DNA of 13,526 nucleotides from an uncultured Altererythrobacter sp. (GTDB taxonomy: Bacteria; Pseudomonadota; Alphaproteobacteria; Sphingomonadales; Sphingomonadaceae): the NCBI GenBank assembly GCA_938009055.1, contig CALLIO010000119.1:1-13526 (forward strand), given 5' to 3'. Below, in pieces: positions 1-7,178 of this stretch (position 1 is its first letter; every line of letters starts with the position of its first letter). A program made the translations under genes and the position numbers. The notes under the pieces are model-generated. The model made no database searches. It saw only the letters and a list, made by a program, of their open reading frames with translations, and was not told the origin of the DNA.

Positions 1-1260
1 GTCGAAAATGCGCAAGCCGCGGAAGCGTTCTGTACTCACATCCTCGGGAACGCCCTGCAATCCGCAATCAACGCGGCCGCGGGTCTGTTCGACACTCATG
101 ATTAGGATGTCGCCCACGACAGAGACATCGCCCTGCCCGCCCGGACATACGACCGAGCTGACGAGGCTGGGCGTACCATCGGTGCCGAGACGATAGATAT
201 TGTAACCGTGATAGCTGCCAGCGACCATTATATCGTCGAAGAAGGCCATGTCGGTATTGGCGAAGTCCAGCAGCGGGGAACGCTCCGCAAACTCGGTGAG
301 TGTTTCTTCTTCCTCGCGCTGGGGATCGGTGGCATCTGCAGCGGCAGTTTCAGCTGCTGCTTCGTCCTTCTTCTCCTCTTCCTCCTTGGGAACAGGCGGC
401 TTTAGCTCAGCGGGATTTTTGGGATCGAAGAAACCGGCCGGTTTGGCGAGGCTCGCCACTTTGCGCAGATTGAGGATCGCCTCCCCCGCATCGGCAAAAC
501 CTGCCTTAAGCGTAGCGCGCGGATCAGCCGAAAGCGTCGCCAACAGACCGTTCATCTGGTTGATCTCTTTGGTCTGGTCATTGTCGACATCATTGGCGAA
601 TTTGAACAGAACCGGATCGGCCGCACTACCCGGCTGCTCGAGCAAATCGTCGACCATATCAATCGCGCCCTCGTGATGGGCGACCATCAATTCTAAGAAG
701 AGCTTGTCGAACTCGACCCCTTTGAGGGTGGCCAATTTCGCCATATCCTCAGCCGATGCCATGCCCGACATGCTGGCGTGAAGCGCGGCCCATTCGCCGC
801 CATGCCCTCCATGCCCCATGGCGCTATGATCCATGGTCGAATGGTCCATCTTGGAATGGTCCATTCCATCGGCCATCGCCGCATCTTCACCAACCTTGGG
901 CGCTTTCTCGCCGCGTTCAGTCAGCCATCCGGACATGAATTTGATCTCATCGGCCTGACTGGCCTCAATCTTACCAGCAAGCGTTACGATCTCTTCGCGA
1001 TTGGTGCGATCCTTGACCAGAACCGCCATATCGACGGCTTGCTGGTGGTGCAGGATCATGCCTTGCATGAAGGTAACGTCAGCAGGCGAATAGCTGGTAT
1101 CGGCCAGATCAGATGCCTGCTCTGCCGTCAGCACACGGCCATCGGCACCAGGCGCGCCGGGCTGAACAATCGGCGCGGATTGCGCGGAAAGCACTGTGGC
1201 TGAGGCAAGGAAGGATGCGCTGACAAACAGCCGCGCGGCGGAGAAGGTTTTGGATGACAT
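1..1260 (-). CDS. DUF305 / LVIVD-repeat exported protein, C-terminus beyond window (partial)
   Basis: An open frame of 420 codons runs from the ATG at 1260 off the left edge, with AGGGGA nine bases upstream of the start. Residues 1 to about 26 form a Sec signal peptide (hydrophobic core, cut near LSAQS). A DUF305 helical domain follows, with its two diagnostic His-His motifs: MILHHQQAVDM (H71/H72) and MVAHHEGAIDM (H195/H196). Between them lies a Met/His-rich stretch, residues 133-155, with three MDHS units followed by GHGGHGG. An acidic Glu/Ala linker (about 293-320) leads to the start of an LVIVD-type domain (about 325 onward; SVVCPGGQGDVS, SVEQTRGRVDCG, RFRGLRIFD). DUF305 proteins include periplasmic copper-binding members, so a periplasmic metal-binding role is inferred. 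The function of the LVIVD part is unknown. Transcription is probably separate from the upstream acyl-CoA dehydrogenase, which ends 116 bp away. Confidence 0.88.
   Translation of the reverse strand, partial: MSSKTFSAARLFVSASFLASATVLSAQSAPIVQPGAPGADGRVLTAEQASDLADTSYSPADVTFMQGMILHHQQAVDMAVLVKDRTNREEIVTLAGKIEASQADEIKFMSGWLTERGEKAPKVGEDAAMADGMDHSKMDHSTMDHSAMGHGGHGGEWAALHASMSGMASAEDMAKLATLKGVEFDKLFLELMVAHHEGAIDMVDDLLEQPGSAADPVLFKFANDVDNDQTKEINQMNGLLATLSADPRATLKAGFADAGEAILNLRKVASLAKPAGFFDPKNPAELKPPVPKEEEEKKDEAAAETAAADATDPQREEEETLTEFAERSPLLDFANTDMAFFDDIMVAGSYHGYNIYRLGTDGTPSLVSSVVCPGGQGDVSVVGDILIMSVEQTRGRVDCGLQGVPEDVSTERFRGLRIFD
796..864 (-). repeat. Short tandem MDHS repeat, probable metal-binding linker
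   Basis: This segment encodes residues 133-155 of the DUF305 protein. It holds three consecutive five-residue MDHS(K/T/A) units and then a Gly/His tail (MGHGGHGG). Over 23 residues there are four Met and five His. Met/His-rich stretches of this kind bind Cu(I)/Cu(II) or Ag in periplasmic proteins. Binding here is an inference; the repeat itself is seen directly. Confidence 0.75.
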
Positions 1261-1376
1261 CGACTTGCGTCCCCTAAGCGAAAATTCTGTTTCACTTGTG
1301 ACAATATTCGCGGGGCAAGCGCAAGCAGATTCGCGTGAATTGCACGCTTTGCAATGCAACCAATCAGGGTTTGCTT
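1261..1376 (-). promoter_or_regulatory. Spacer upstream of the DUF305 gene, probable promoter region
   Basis: These 116 bp lie between the stop of the acyl-CoA dehydrogenase gene and the start of the DUF305 gene. The gap is long for this densely packed strand and AT-richer near 1280-1310, so it probably holds the DUF305 promoter. The ribosome-binding site is AGGGGA at 1270-1275. I see no convincing -35/-10 pair and no clear terminator hairpin for the upstream operon. Confidence 0.4.
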
Positions 1377-2663
1377 TTAGCCGTATTTCCCCTTGTTTGG
1401 GCCCAGATATCCGAACAAATAGGCGCCGACCTTGCGCATCTGAATTTCCTCAGCCCCCTCGGTAATGCGATAGCGGCGGTGGTGGCGATAGATATGTTCG
1501 AACGGCTTGTGCCGCGAATAGCCGATCCCGCCATGCACTTGCATCGCGCGGTCCGCCGCTTCGCACACCAGCCGGTTCGCCCAATAATTGCACATAGAAA
1601 CCTTGTCAGAGAGCGTCTTTTCGATCTCTTTGTGCGCCATATTATCCATCTGCCACGCGGTTTTGAAGATCAGCATCCGCAGCATCTCGCATTGGGTCGC
1701 CAGCTCAACCAATGGGAATTGGATCGCCTGATTGCGCGCCAGCTCGGTGCCAAAAGGCTTACGTTCACGGGCGTAGCGCACGCTTTCCTCGATGCAGAAT
1801 TGCGCGGCCCCGCAGCTGGAGGCGGCTTGGCGGATGCGGTTTTGGTGAACGAAGCTTTGGGCAATGGCGAGGCCGCGCCCCTCTTCGCCAAGGATCGCGC
1901 TATCGGGCACCCACAAATCCTTGATCGTCAAACGCGGGTGATCGGTGGGCATGTTGAACGTCCACATCCACTCGTCAATGATGATCCCAGGATCAGGATT
2001 GGGCGCGAGGAAACACGTGATCCCCTTGGCCTCACCTGCCTCGCCGCTGCTGCGGGCAAAGACCGCGCAATGGGAGGCTTTGTGCATGCCGGTGATCCAC
2101 ATTTTCTCGCCATTGATGAGCCAGCCATCAACTCCGTCGCGGCTCTCGCGCACGGCAGCGGTTTCCATATGGGTGGCGTCAGAGCCATGTTCGGCTTCGG
2201 TCAGGCCAAAGGCGACACGGCGGGTGCGATCAAACCCGCCAAGGATGAATTCATCCTGCTGCTCTTGCGTCCCGAAATGCTCGAACATCGCCACAAAAGG
2301 GAAATTGCCCACGATGCTGTGCTCGTTTTGCAGATCATTGTGGAGGCCAAGACCTTTTGCAGCGAAATGCTCGCGGATGACCGCCATCCATAGGTTGGAG
2401 CCATCCTTGCCGCCATATTTCTTGGGCGCGGAGAAACGCCAATGGCCCGCCTTGTCAGCGCGCGCGGTGGCTTCTTTCAAAAGCGCTTCCCAGTCCTCAT
2501 TCGGCAGGCCTTCGCGTTCCCAATCGGTGCGTGCATCCTCGCGGCGGTGATCGAAGAAACGGATATTGTCGTCCTGCTGCTCAAGCGGCTTGATCTCGGC
2601 ATCTATAAAGGCGTCGAGTTCTTGCAAGTAGGCCTGAAGGGCGGGTTCAATTGCGAAGTCCAT
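1377..2663 (-). CDS. Acyl-CoA dehydrogenase family protein (partner of the APH-type kinase-like protein)
   Basis: This 428-residue protein is a full-length, soluble FAD-dependent acyl-CoA dehydrogenase, expected to introduce an alpha,beta double bond into an acyl-CoA and pass electrons to ETF. Visible family features are the flavin/substrate loop AFGLTEAEHGSD (151-162), WITG (189-192), RKPFG (301-305), QVHGGIGY (375-382) and TEGAEEIQ with Glu402 at the usual catalytic-base position. The ATG directly abuts the TAA of the upstream kinase-like gene (…TAAATG…), with GGAGA just upstream inside that gene, so translation is probably coupled. The constant pairing suggests the two proteins act on one substrate, as the fused halves of ACAD10/ACAD11 do. 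The active-site segment is like that of ordinary acyl-CoA dehydrogenases rather than the ADGPDEVH type I recall for ACAD10/11, so the substrate may differ. The natural substrate cannot be read from sequence. Confidence 0.93.
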   Translation of the reverse strand: MDFAIEPALQAYLQELDAFIDAEIKPLEQQDDNIRFFDHRREDARTDWEREGLPNEDWEALLKEATARADKAGHWRFSAPKKYGGKDGSNLWMAVIREHFAAKGLGLHNDLQNEHSIVGNFPFVAMFEHFGTQEQQDEFILGGFDRTRRVAFGLTEAEHGSDATHMETAAVRESRDGVDGWLINGEKMWITGMHKASHCAVFARSSGEAGEAKGITCFLAPNPDPGIIIDEWMWTFNMPTDHPRLTIKDLWVPDSAILGEEGRGLAIAQSFVHQNRIRQAASSCGAAQFCIEESVRYARERKPFGTELARNQAIQFPLVELATQCEMLRMLIFKTAWQMDNMAHKEIEKTLSDKVSMCNYWANRLVCEAADRAMQVHGGIGYSRHKPFEHIYRHHRRYRITEGAEEIQMRKVGAYLFGYLGPNKGKYG

Positions 2664-4001
2664 TTAGTTGTCTCCAGTCCATTTCTTGCGCGCAACAGCG
2701 AGCGCGGGATACTTTGGCACATCAGCGCTAAGCTTATCCAATGCGGCCTGTTTCAAATCCGCCAGCAATGAAGCAGAGGCCAGCGATTCTTCGCCGCTCA
2801 AGATTGCTTCTGCCAGTTCGCTACTGGTGCTTTCCGGCAGAAGCGCATCATCGCGCGCAATCATGCCTAGCGCATTACGCGCGACAGCCAATTGGAAGCG
2901 GTCGTGGCCCTTCATCTGATCCTTAATGGTCGCGAGCCATTCCGAAATCGCAGTCGCAATCTCGCCATTGCTTGCCTCGCCCATTTCAGTGGCTTCGATG
3001 GGCGCATCTACTTTGACGGCCCGCTCCTCCTCCGGCGCATCCTCCTCCAGCAGCATCAGCAGATCGAGTTCCTGCTCGCTGGTCCGGCGCGAGATGACCG
3101 CGCGCTCCAGCATACGGTCTGATCCATCACGCCAGCTTTTCGCGCATTTGAGGCAACCCAGCGCCCACCATACAGTGCGATGGATCGTCCAATAGCGGAA
3201 GCGCGCGCGATCAACTTTCACGCCGCCCGCAGCCTCGTATCCTGCGAAATACTCTTCAAGACTGCCCAGCCCCAGCGCAGGCCGGTCGTATCGCGCGAAG
3301 CGCCACACAGCCAAGCAGCCGAACGCCAGATCTTCATGAGGGTCGCCGAAATGCGCCAGCTCCCAATCGAGCACGCCAGTTAGCTTGCTATCCTCGGCAA
3401 GAAAATTGCCAAGCCGGTAATCGCCATGGATGAGCGCTGGCGCGCATTCATCGGGGCAATTGTCCTCTAGCCATTTGATGCCCAGCGCAATGATTGGGCG
3501 GTCGCCGCCAGCCTCTTCGAACTGGACCCGGAAATCGGCAATCACCTCGCGGTAATTCATGACCGGCACAGCGTCAGGCAATTGATCGCGCCCAATCGAA
3601 TGCACCTTGGCCAGATCGCCCGCCAATTGGCGCAGCAATCCTGCCGCGTCCTCCATCGCCAAAATCTCTTTGGGATTGGGCGTGCCAGGCAGCGCGCGCA
3701 TGACAAAGCCCGAACCAATTCCGTCATCGCCTTGCAATTCAGCAACCACTTCAGGCGCGGTAACGCCTGCACCATACGCGGCGCGGATCACCGCTGCTTC
3801 CACATCATGGCCAAAGGGGCGCCCTTCCATAAATTCGAGCGAAGGCGCGCGGCGCAAAACAAACGCTTCATTACCCACTGAAAAGCGCCAGCTTTCCATC
3901 GTTGCCCCGCCAGTCAGCCGCTCCAATTGGACTGGAGCGCCATAGCCAGCGCGTTGCATTGCGCGCGCCAAGCCTGAAGTAAGCTCTTCTGCGGAAATCA
4001 T
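2664..4001 (-). CDS. Phosphotransferase family (APH-fold) protein with C-terminal DUF6285-like domain
   Basis: This 445-residue protein has two parts. Residues about 15-300 are an aminoglycoside-phosphotransferase/choline-kinase fold: a Gly-rich N-lobe segment (LTGGATMESW), VLRR where kinases carry the ATP-binding strand, the catalytic Brenner motif IHGDYRLGN (Asp194, Asn199), and VLDWE (Asp212) as the Mg-binding DFG equivalent. An acidic linker (about 317-340) leads to a helical C-terminal domain (about 343-445; SNGEIATAISEWL, RFQLAVARNALGMI) that I recognise as DUF6285-like. Its ATG overlaps the TGA of the upstream hydrolase gene by four bases, and its own stop abuts the acyl-CoA dehydrogenase start. 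It is unlikely to be an antibiotic-resistance enzyme. By analogy with LvaA and the N-terminal half of ACAD11, it may phosphorylate a hydroxyacyl-CoA so that the hydroxyl can leave. The substrate is inferred. Confidence 0.88.
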   Translation of the reverse strand: MISAEELTSGLARAMQRAGYGAPVQLERLTGGATMESWRFSVGNEAFVLRRAPSLEFMEGRPFGHDVEAAVIRAAYGAGVTAPEVVAELQGDDGIGSGFVMRALPGTPNPKEILAMEDAAGLLRQLAGDLAKVHSIGRDQLPDAVPVMNYREVIADFRVQFEEAGGDRPIIALGIKWLEDNCPDECAPALIHGDYRLGNFLAEDSKLTGVLDWELAHFGDPHEDLAFGCLAVWRFARYDRPALGLGSLEEYFAGYEAAGGVKVDRARFRYWTIHRTVWWALGCLKCAKSWRDGSDRMLERAVISRRTSEQELDLLMLLEEDAPEEERAVKVDAPIEATEMGEASNGEIATAISEWLATIKDQMKGHDRFQLAVARNALGMIARDDALLPESTSSELAEAILSGEESLASASLLADLKQAALDKLSADVPKYPALAVARKKWTGDN

Positions 4002-4918
4002 GTTTTCAACCTATAGCTATCGCCATCACGTGCGATTGTGCCGCCTGAAGGCTCGGCAAAATGTGTGCCGAGCATCAGCGTGTCGGTTCCGGCCAATTCG
4101 CGCAAAACCCGCTGGCGTGTCGCGGTCGAGGCTTCGCGGTCATGATCGGCCACCGTCGCCCATTCAGCGCGCGCAATCTGACAGGGGTGGTGGAAACTGT
4201 CGCCCGTGATGAGCGCCTTGGCCCCGCCCGATGCGATCTCCACGCTGACATGGCCGGGTGTGTGGCCATGGGTCGGGACAAGGGTGATGCCGGGTAAGGG
4301 TTCGCACTCTTGTTCATTGTGCGTATCGACCAGCTCGGCCAACCCCGCTGCGACCACCGGCTCAACCGATTGCTGATGAACCATGCGCTGAGTCGCCTGA
4401 AATCCGGCGCGGTAGCGATCAAACGGCTTTTCCAATGTCTTGGGATCAACCGGCTCTTGCTCGGCCTCCGCCTTCCAATATTCATACTCATCGCGGGCGA
4501 AGAGATAGCGCGCATTGGGGAAAGTCGGCACCCAACGCCCATCCTCCAAACGCGTGTTGATCCCGACATGATCGAGGTGAAGATGCGTGCACAAAACAAG
4601 GTCAACGCTGGCTGGATCAAAGCCTGCCGCTTTGAACTTTTCCAGCAGGCCGAAAGCTTTTTGATGCCAGGCTGGATCGCTGGGCAAATCCTTGTGATCG
4701 CCAACGCATGTGTCGATGACGGTCAGCTTGCCGTCCAGCTCCACCACAAAGCATTGGACAAGGCCAAGCAGGCTGCCGTCTGCGTCAACATAATGCGGGG
4801 ACAGCCAGGCTATATCCGCCAACACATCAGGCTTCGCTTTGTAAATAAGCCCGTCCATCGACAGGGCTTGCTCGACCACTGCCGTGATCCTTGCCTCACC
4901 CAATTGCCATTGCTGCAT
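3998..4918 (-). CDS. MBL-fold metallo-hydrolase, possible lactonase
   Basis: This 306-residue cytoplasmic protein has no signal peptide and the full metal-ligand set of the metallo-beta-lactamase fold. The ligands are THLHLDH (His112, His114, Asp116, His117), His219 in GHTPGH, bridging Asp240 in ITGDSFHH, and His286 in GTHF. A dinuclear zinc (or Fe/Mn) hydrolase is expected. Its layout resembles lactonase-type and general MBL hydrolases rather than true beta-lactamases, which are exported. The start at 4918 is supported by GAGGGGAG six bases upstream. It sits 25 bp after the M48 protease gene and overlaps the kinase-like gene by 4 bp, so it is in the operon. Opening of a lactone to a hydroxy-acid would fit the neighbours, but thioesterase, phosphodiesterase or sulfatase-like activity is equally allowed by the motifs. 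Confidence 0.87.
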   Translation of the reverse strand: MQQWQLGEARITAVVEQALSMDGLIYKAKPDVLADIAWLSPHYVDADGSLLGLVQCFVVELDGKLTVIDTCVGDHKDLPSDPAWHQKAFGLLEKFKAAGFDPASVDLVLCTHLHLDHVGINTRLEDGRWVPTFPNARYLFARDEYEYWKAEAEQEPVDPKTLEKPFDRYRAGFQATQRMVHQQSVEPVVAAGLAELVDTHNEQECEPLPGITLVPTHGHTPGHVSVEIASGGAKALITGDSFHHPCQIARAEWATVADHDREASTATRQRVLRELAGTDTLMLGTHFAEPSGGTIARDGDSYRLKT

Positions 4919-4943
4919 CAGGCGCTCCCCTCAAAGCGCGTGA

Positions 4944-5720
4944 TCAATCCTTAATCTTCTTGCGCATTCGCTTGGCGCGTGCAGCAGGGCTTGGGTGCGT
5001 TTTGGTCCATGGCAACCCATCGCTGGGGCCGCTCATGCCGACCAACTTCTCAAGCGCGGTGACACAGGCCTGCGAATCGTAGCCCTTGTCCTCCATAAAG
5101 GCGAAGGCATAGTCATCGGCCTGCCGCTCGTGCTTTTGGGAATGCTGAGCTGTCACAACATCGCCAAAGAACTTGCCCAATTCCGAATTGCCGATGCGCT
5201 TCGCCCGGCTATTCGCAGTGCCCGCAACGCTCAGCGCAGCATCGCGCTGCAATGCGCCTTGCATCCGCTTCTTGGTATGCTCGCGCTTCACATGGCCAAT
5301 CTCGTGGCCGATAACATAGCGCACTTCATCGTCAGTGAACTCGTCCATCAGGCCAGCAAAGATACGGATCGTGCCATTGGCCATCGCAAAGGCGTTTACG
5401 TCCTTAACCAGATAGGCTTTAATATCGAGATCGAGCCCGTCATAACGGTTCAATCCCTTGGTCAAGGCCGCAAGCCGCTGGCCATAGGGATTGTCCATCC
5501 CTGCCACCGGATTCTTGCGATCCATATCATTGCTCATCTGGTCGAAGAAGACTTTCATCTCCTCATCCGAATAGGATGCAGCCTTAAGAACCTTCTTGGC
5601 CGAGCCCATAATACTGCCAAAGCTTTGCGCGCTAACGGGGGCAGCAATGCTGACCCCGCCTAAAAGCGCCGCCATGGCTGTAAACTCGCGCCGCGAAATC
5701 GAGCCGTCTTTGCGATCCAT
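4944..5720 (-). CDS. M48 family metalloprotease with Tat-type signal peptide
   Basis: This is a zinc endopeptidase of the M48 family (the LoiP/BepA/Oma1 type involved in envelope quality control), 258 residues from the ATG at 5720. An upstream in-frame GTG at 5729 would add three residues. I prefer the ATG because AAGG lies eight bases before it and overlaps that GTG. The N-terminus has a twin-arginine motif, SRREFTA (Arg10-Arg11), then a hydrophobic stretch and a likely cleavage site after APVSA (residue 31). No lipobox cysteine is present, unlike E. coli LoiP. The active site is HEIGH (His139, Glu140, His143) with the third zinc ligand in HERQAD (Glu198). The C-terminal THPSPAARAKRM is the usual M48 tail. 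It lies 30 bp after the aldehyde dehydrogenase gene. Its link to the metabolic neighbours is not obvious. Confidence 0.9.
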   Translation of the reverse strand: MDRKDGSISRREFTAMAALLGGVSIAAPVSAQSFGSIMGSAKKVLKAASYSDEEMKVFFDQMSNDMDRKNPVAGMDNPYGQRLAALTKGLNRYDGLDLDIKAYLVKDVNAFAMANGTIRIFAGLMDEFTDDEVRYVIGHEIGHVKREHTKKRMQGALQRDAALSVAGTANSRAKRIGNSELGKFFGDVVTAQHSQKHERQADDYAFAFMEDKGYDSQACVTALEKLVGMSGPSDGLPWTKTHPSPAARAKRMRKKIKD

Positions 5721-5728
5721 CAGAGCCA

Positions 5729-5732
5729 CCTT
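5729..5732 (-). promoter_or_regulatory. Ribosome-binding site deciding the M48 start
   Basis: On the minus strand AAGG is followed by eight bases and then the ATG at 5720. The alternative GTG at 5729 would start inside this site and has no good Shine-Dalgarno of its own, so the ATG is preferred. Confidence 0.6.
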
Positions 5733-5750
5733 TTGTCTATGGTTGTTGCC

Positions 5751-7178
5751 TTACGCCGGAGCGTTCTGCTTATTGACCATAATGACCTGCGGATAGGTAA
5801 ATTCCAAGAGGCCTTCTTTGCCATATTCCGCGCCAAAGCCGGATTGCTTGTGTCCGGCAAACGGTGTGTGCGGGGTGAGCTTGAGGAACTGGTTGACCCA
5901 AACGGTGCCCGTTTCCAGCTTTTCAGCAATCTCAACCGCTTTGTCCGCATCGGCCGACCAAACAGCACCGGCCAGGCCATAGTCGGAATTGTTCGCACGC
6001 TCGATCACTTCTTCTTCTGAAGAGAATTTCATCAGCGGCATGACCGGGCCAAACTGCTCCTCAGCCACAATCCGCGCATCTTCTGGCGGATTGTCGAGGA
6101 TGGTGAGCGGCACGAAATAGCCTGTGCCAGACGGATCGGATTCGCCGCCGGTCAGGAATTTATAGCCCTTGTCCTTGGCATCCTCGATCAGCTCGAGCAC
6201 GCGCTCATACTGCTTCTTGTTCTGGATCGGGCCAACGCCTGTGCCTTGTTCCGAACCATCGCCGACCTTCACTTGCGCTGCATAGTCAGCAATCGCTTGG
6301 CTCAGTTCGTCATAGATATCCTCGTGGATATAGACGCGCTTGGCGGCGATGCAGATCTGGCCTGCATTCATAAAGCTCGACCAGAACAATTGCTCGGCGA
6401 CTTTCTTAGGGTCTGCATCGGGCAGGACGATCGAGGCGTCATTGCCGCCCAGCTCGAGCGTGATACGCTTAAGGTCGGCAGATGCGCCTTCCATGATTTT
6501 CTTGCCCGTTGCGGTCGAGCCGGTGAAGGTGATCTTGTCGATATCGGGATGCGATGTAATCAGCGGCCCAATGCTATCTTCGCCGGTGATGATATTAACG
6601 ACACCTGGAGGCGCTGCGTCCGCAATCAGCTCTGCAATCCGCAGAGTGGTGATTGGAGTAAATGGCGAAGGCTTAAGGATGATCGTGCAGCCTGCAAGCA
6701 TGGCTGGGACAATCTTTTGCACCGCCATCGAAACAGGGAAGTTCCACGGCACAATCCCGCCGACAACGCCAACCGGTACGCGGCGTGTGCGGATCGATTC
6801 CTTCTCATCATCCTGGAAAATCTCGTCATCAAGATCCAGTTGGGCCTGTGCCGCAACCATATAGGACGCGCCCATGATTTCCTGCTTGGCTTGCTCATGC
6901 GGCTTGCCCTGCTCGCTGGTGAGGAGCCGGTAGAGTTCCTCAGCATTGTCGGAGATTGCCTTAGCAATTTTGCCCAAGGCTTCGCGGCGCTCGTCGAAAG
7001 AGGTTTTCTTCCAGCTGTTGAACGCCGTGCGGGCCGCTGCAACCGCCTCGTCAAGCTCAGCAGCACCACAAGCAGGCACTTGACCAATCACTTCTTCGGT
7101 CGCGGGATTGACGACATCGAGCCACTCGCCCGTATCCACCATCTTACCGTTGATCAGGTTTTTATATTGCGTAGTCAT
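5751..7178 (-). CDS. NAD(P)-dependent aldehyde dehydrogenase family protein
   Basis: This is a 475-residue, full-length aldehyde dehydrogenase that oxidises an aldehyde to a carboxylic acid in the cytoplasm. The complete catalytic set is present: oxyanion Asn146 in VPWNFP, general base Glu242 in LELGGNDAS, nucleophile Cys276 in NAGQICIAAKR, the cofactor segments KPSPFTP and FTGSTATGK, and EEQFGPVMP near the C-terminus. The ATG at 7178 is chosen because GAGAGG sits five bases upstream; the frame extends to a TTG at 7202 that would place this site inside the gene. It is the first gene of the five-gene minus-strand operon. It looks like the succinate-semialdehyde/betaine/general aldehyde branch of the superfamily, but the substrate cannot be assigned from these motifs. 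Confidence 0.93.
   Translation of the reverse strand: MTTQYKNLINGKMVDTGEWLDVVNPATEEVIGQVPACGAAELDEAVAAARTAFNSWKKTSFDERREALGKIAKAISDNAEELYRLLTSEQGKPHEQAKQEIMGASYMVAAQAQLDLDDEIFQDDEKESIRTRRVPVGVVGGIVPWNFPVSMAVQKIVPAMLAGCTIILKPSPFTPITTLRIAELIADAAPPGVVNIITGEDSIGPLITSHPDIDKITFTGSTATGKKIMEGASADLKRITLELGGNDASIVLPDADPKKVAEQLFWSSFMNAGQICIAAKRVYIHEDIYDELSQAIADYAAQVKVGDGSEQGTGVGPIQNKKQYERVLELIEDAKDKGYKFLTGGESDPSGTGYFVPLTILDNPPEDARIVAEEQFGPVMPLMKFSSEEEVIERANNSDYGLAGAVWSADADKAVEIAEKLETGTVWVNQFLKLTPHTPFAGHKQSGFGAEYGKEGLLEFTYPQVIMVNKQNAPA

Noticed and set aside
693..893. Met/Trp-rich minus-strand frame over the MDHS repeat
   Set aside because: It is the same repeat DNA read in another frame. The DUF305 frame continues on both sides with domain motifs, so this is a shadow.
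1320..1380. Possible terminator hairpin (ATTGC…GCAAT) after the acyl-CoA dehydrogenase gene
   Set aside because: Only five base pairs form and there is no T run in the direction of transcription. It is too weak to call.
1335..2393. 352-codon open frame on the plus strand opposite the acyl-CoA dehydrogenase gene
   Set aside because: It is the antisense shadow of a well-supported gene whose motifs are all on the minus strand. The translation shows no recognisable family and has no ribosome-binding site.
2664..4001. Aminoglycoside resistance gene, suggested by the APH-type fold
   Set aside because: The C-terminal extra domain and the overlap with acyl-CoA dehydrogenase and hydrolase genes point to metabolism. 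No feature specific to drug-modifying enzymes is seen.
3998..4918. True beta-lactamase, suggested by the HxHxDH motif
   Set aside because: There is no signal peptide, and the motif is shared by the whole MBL superfamily. The context is metabolic.
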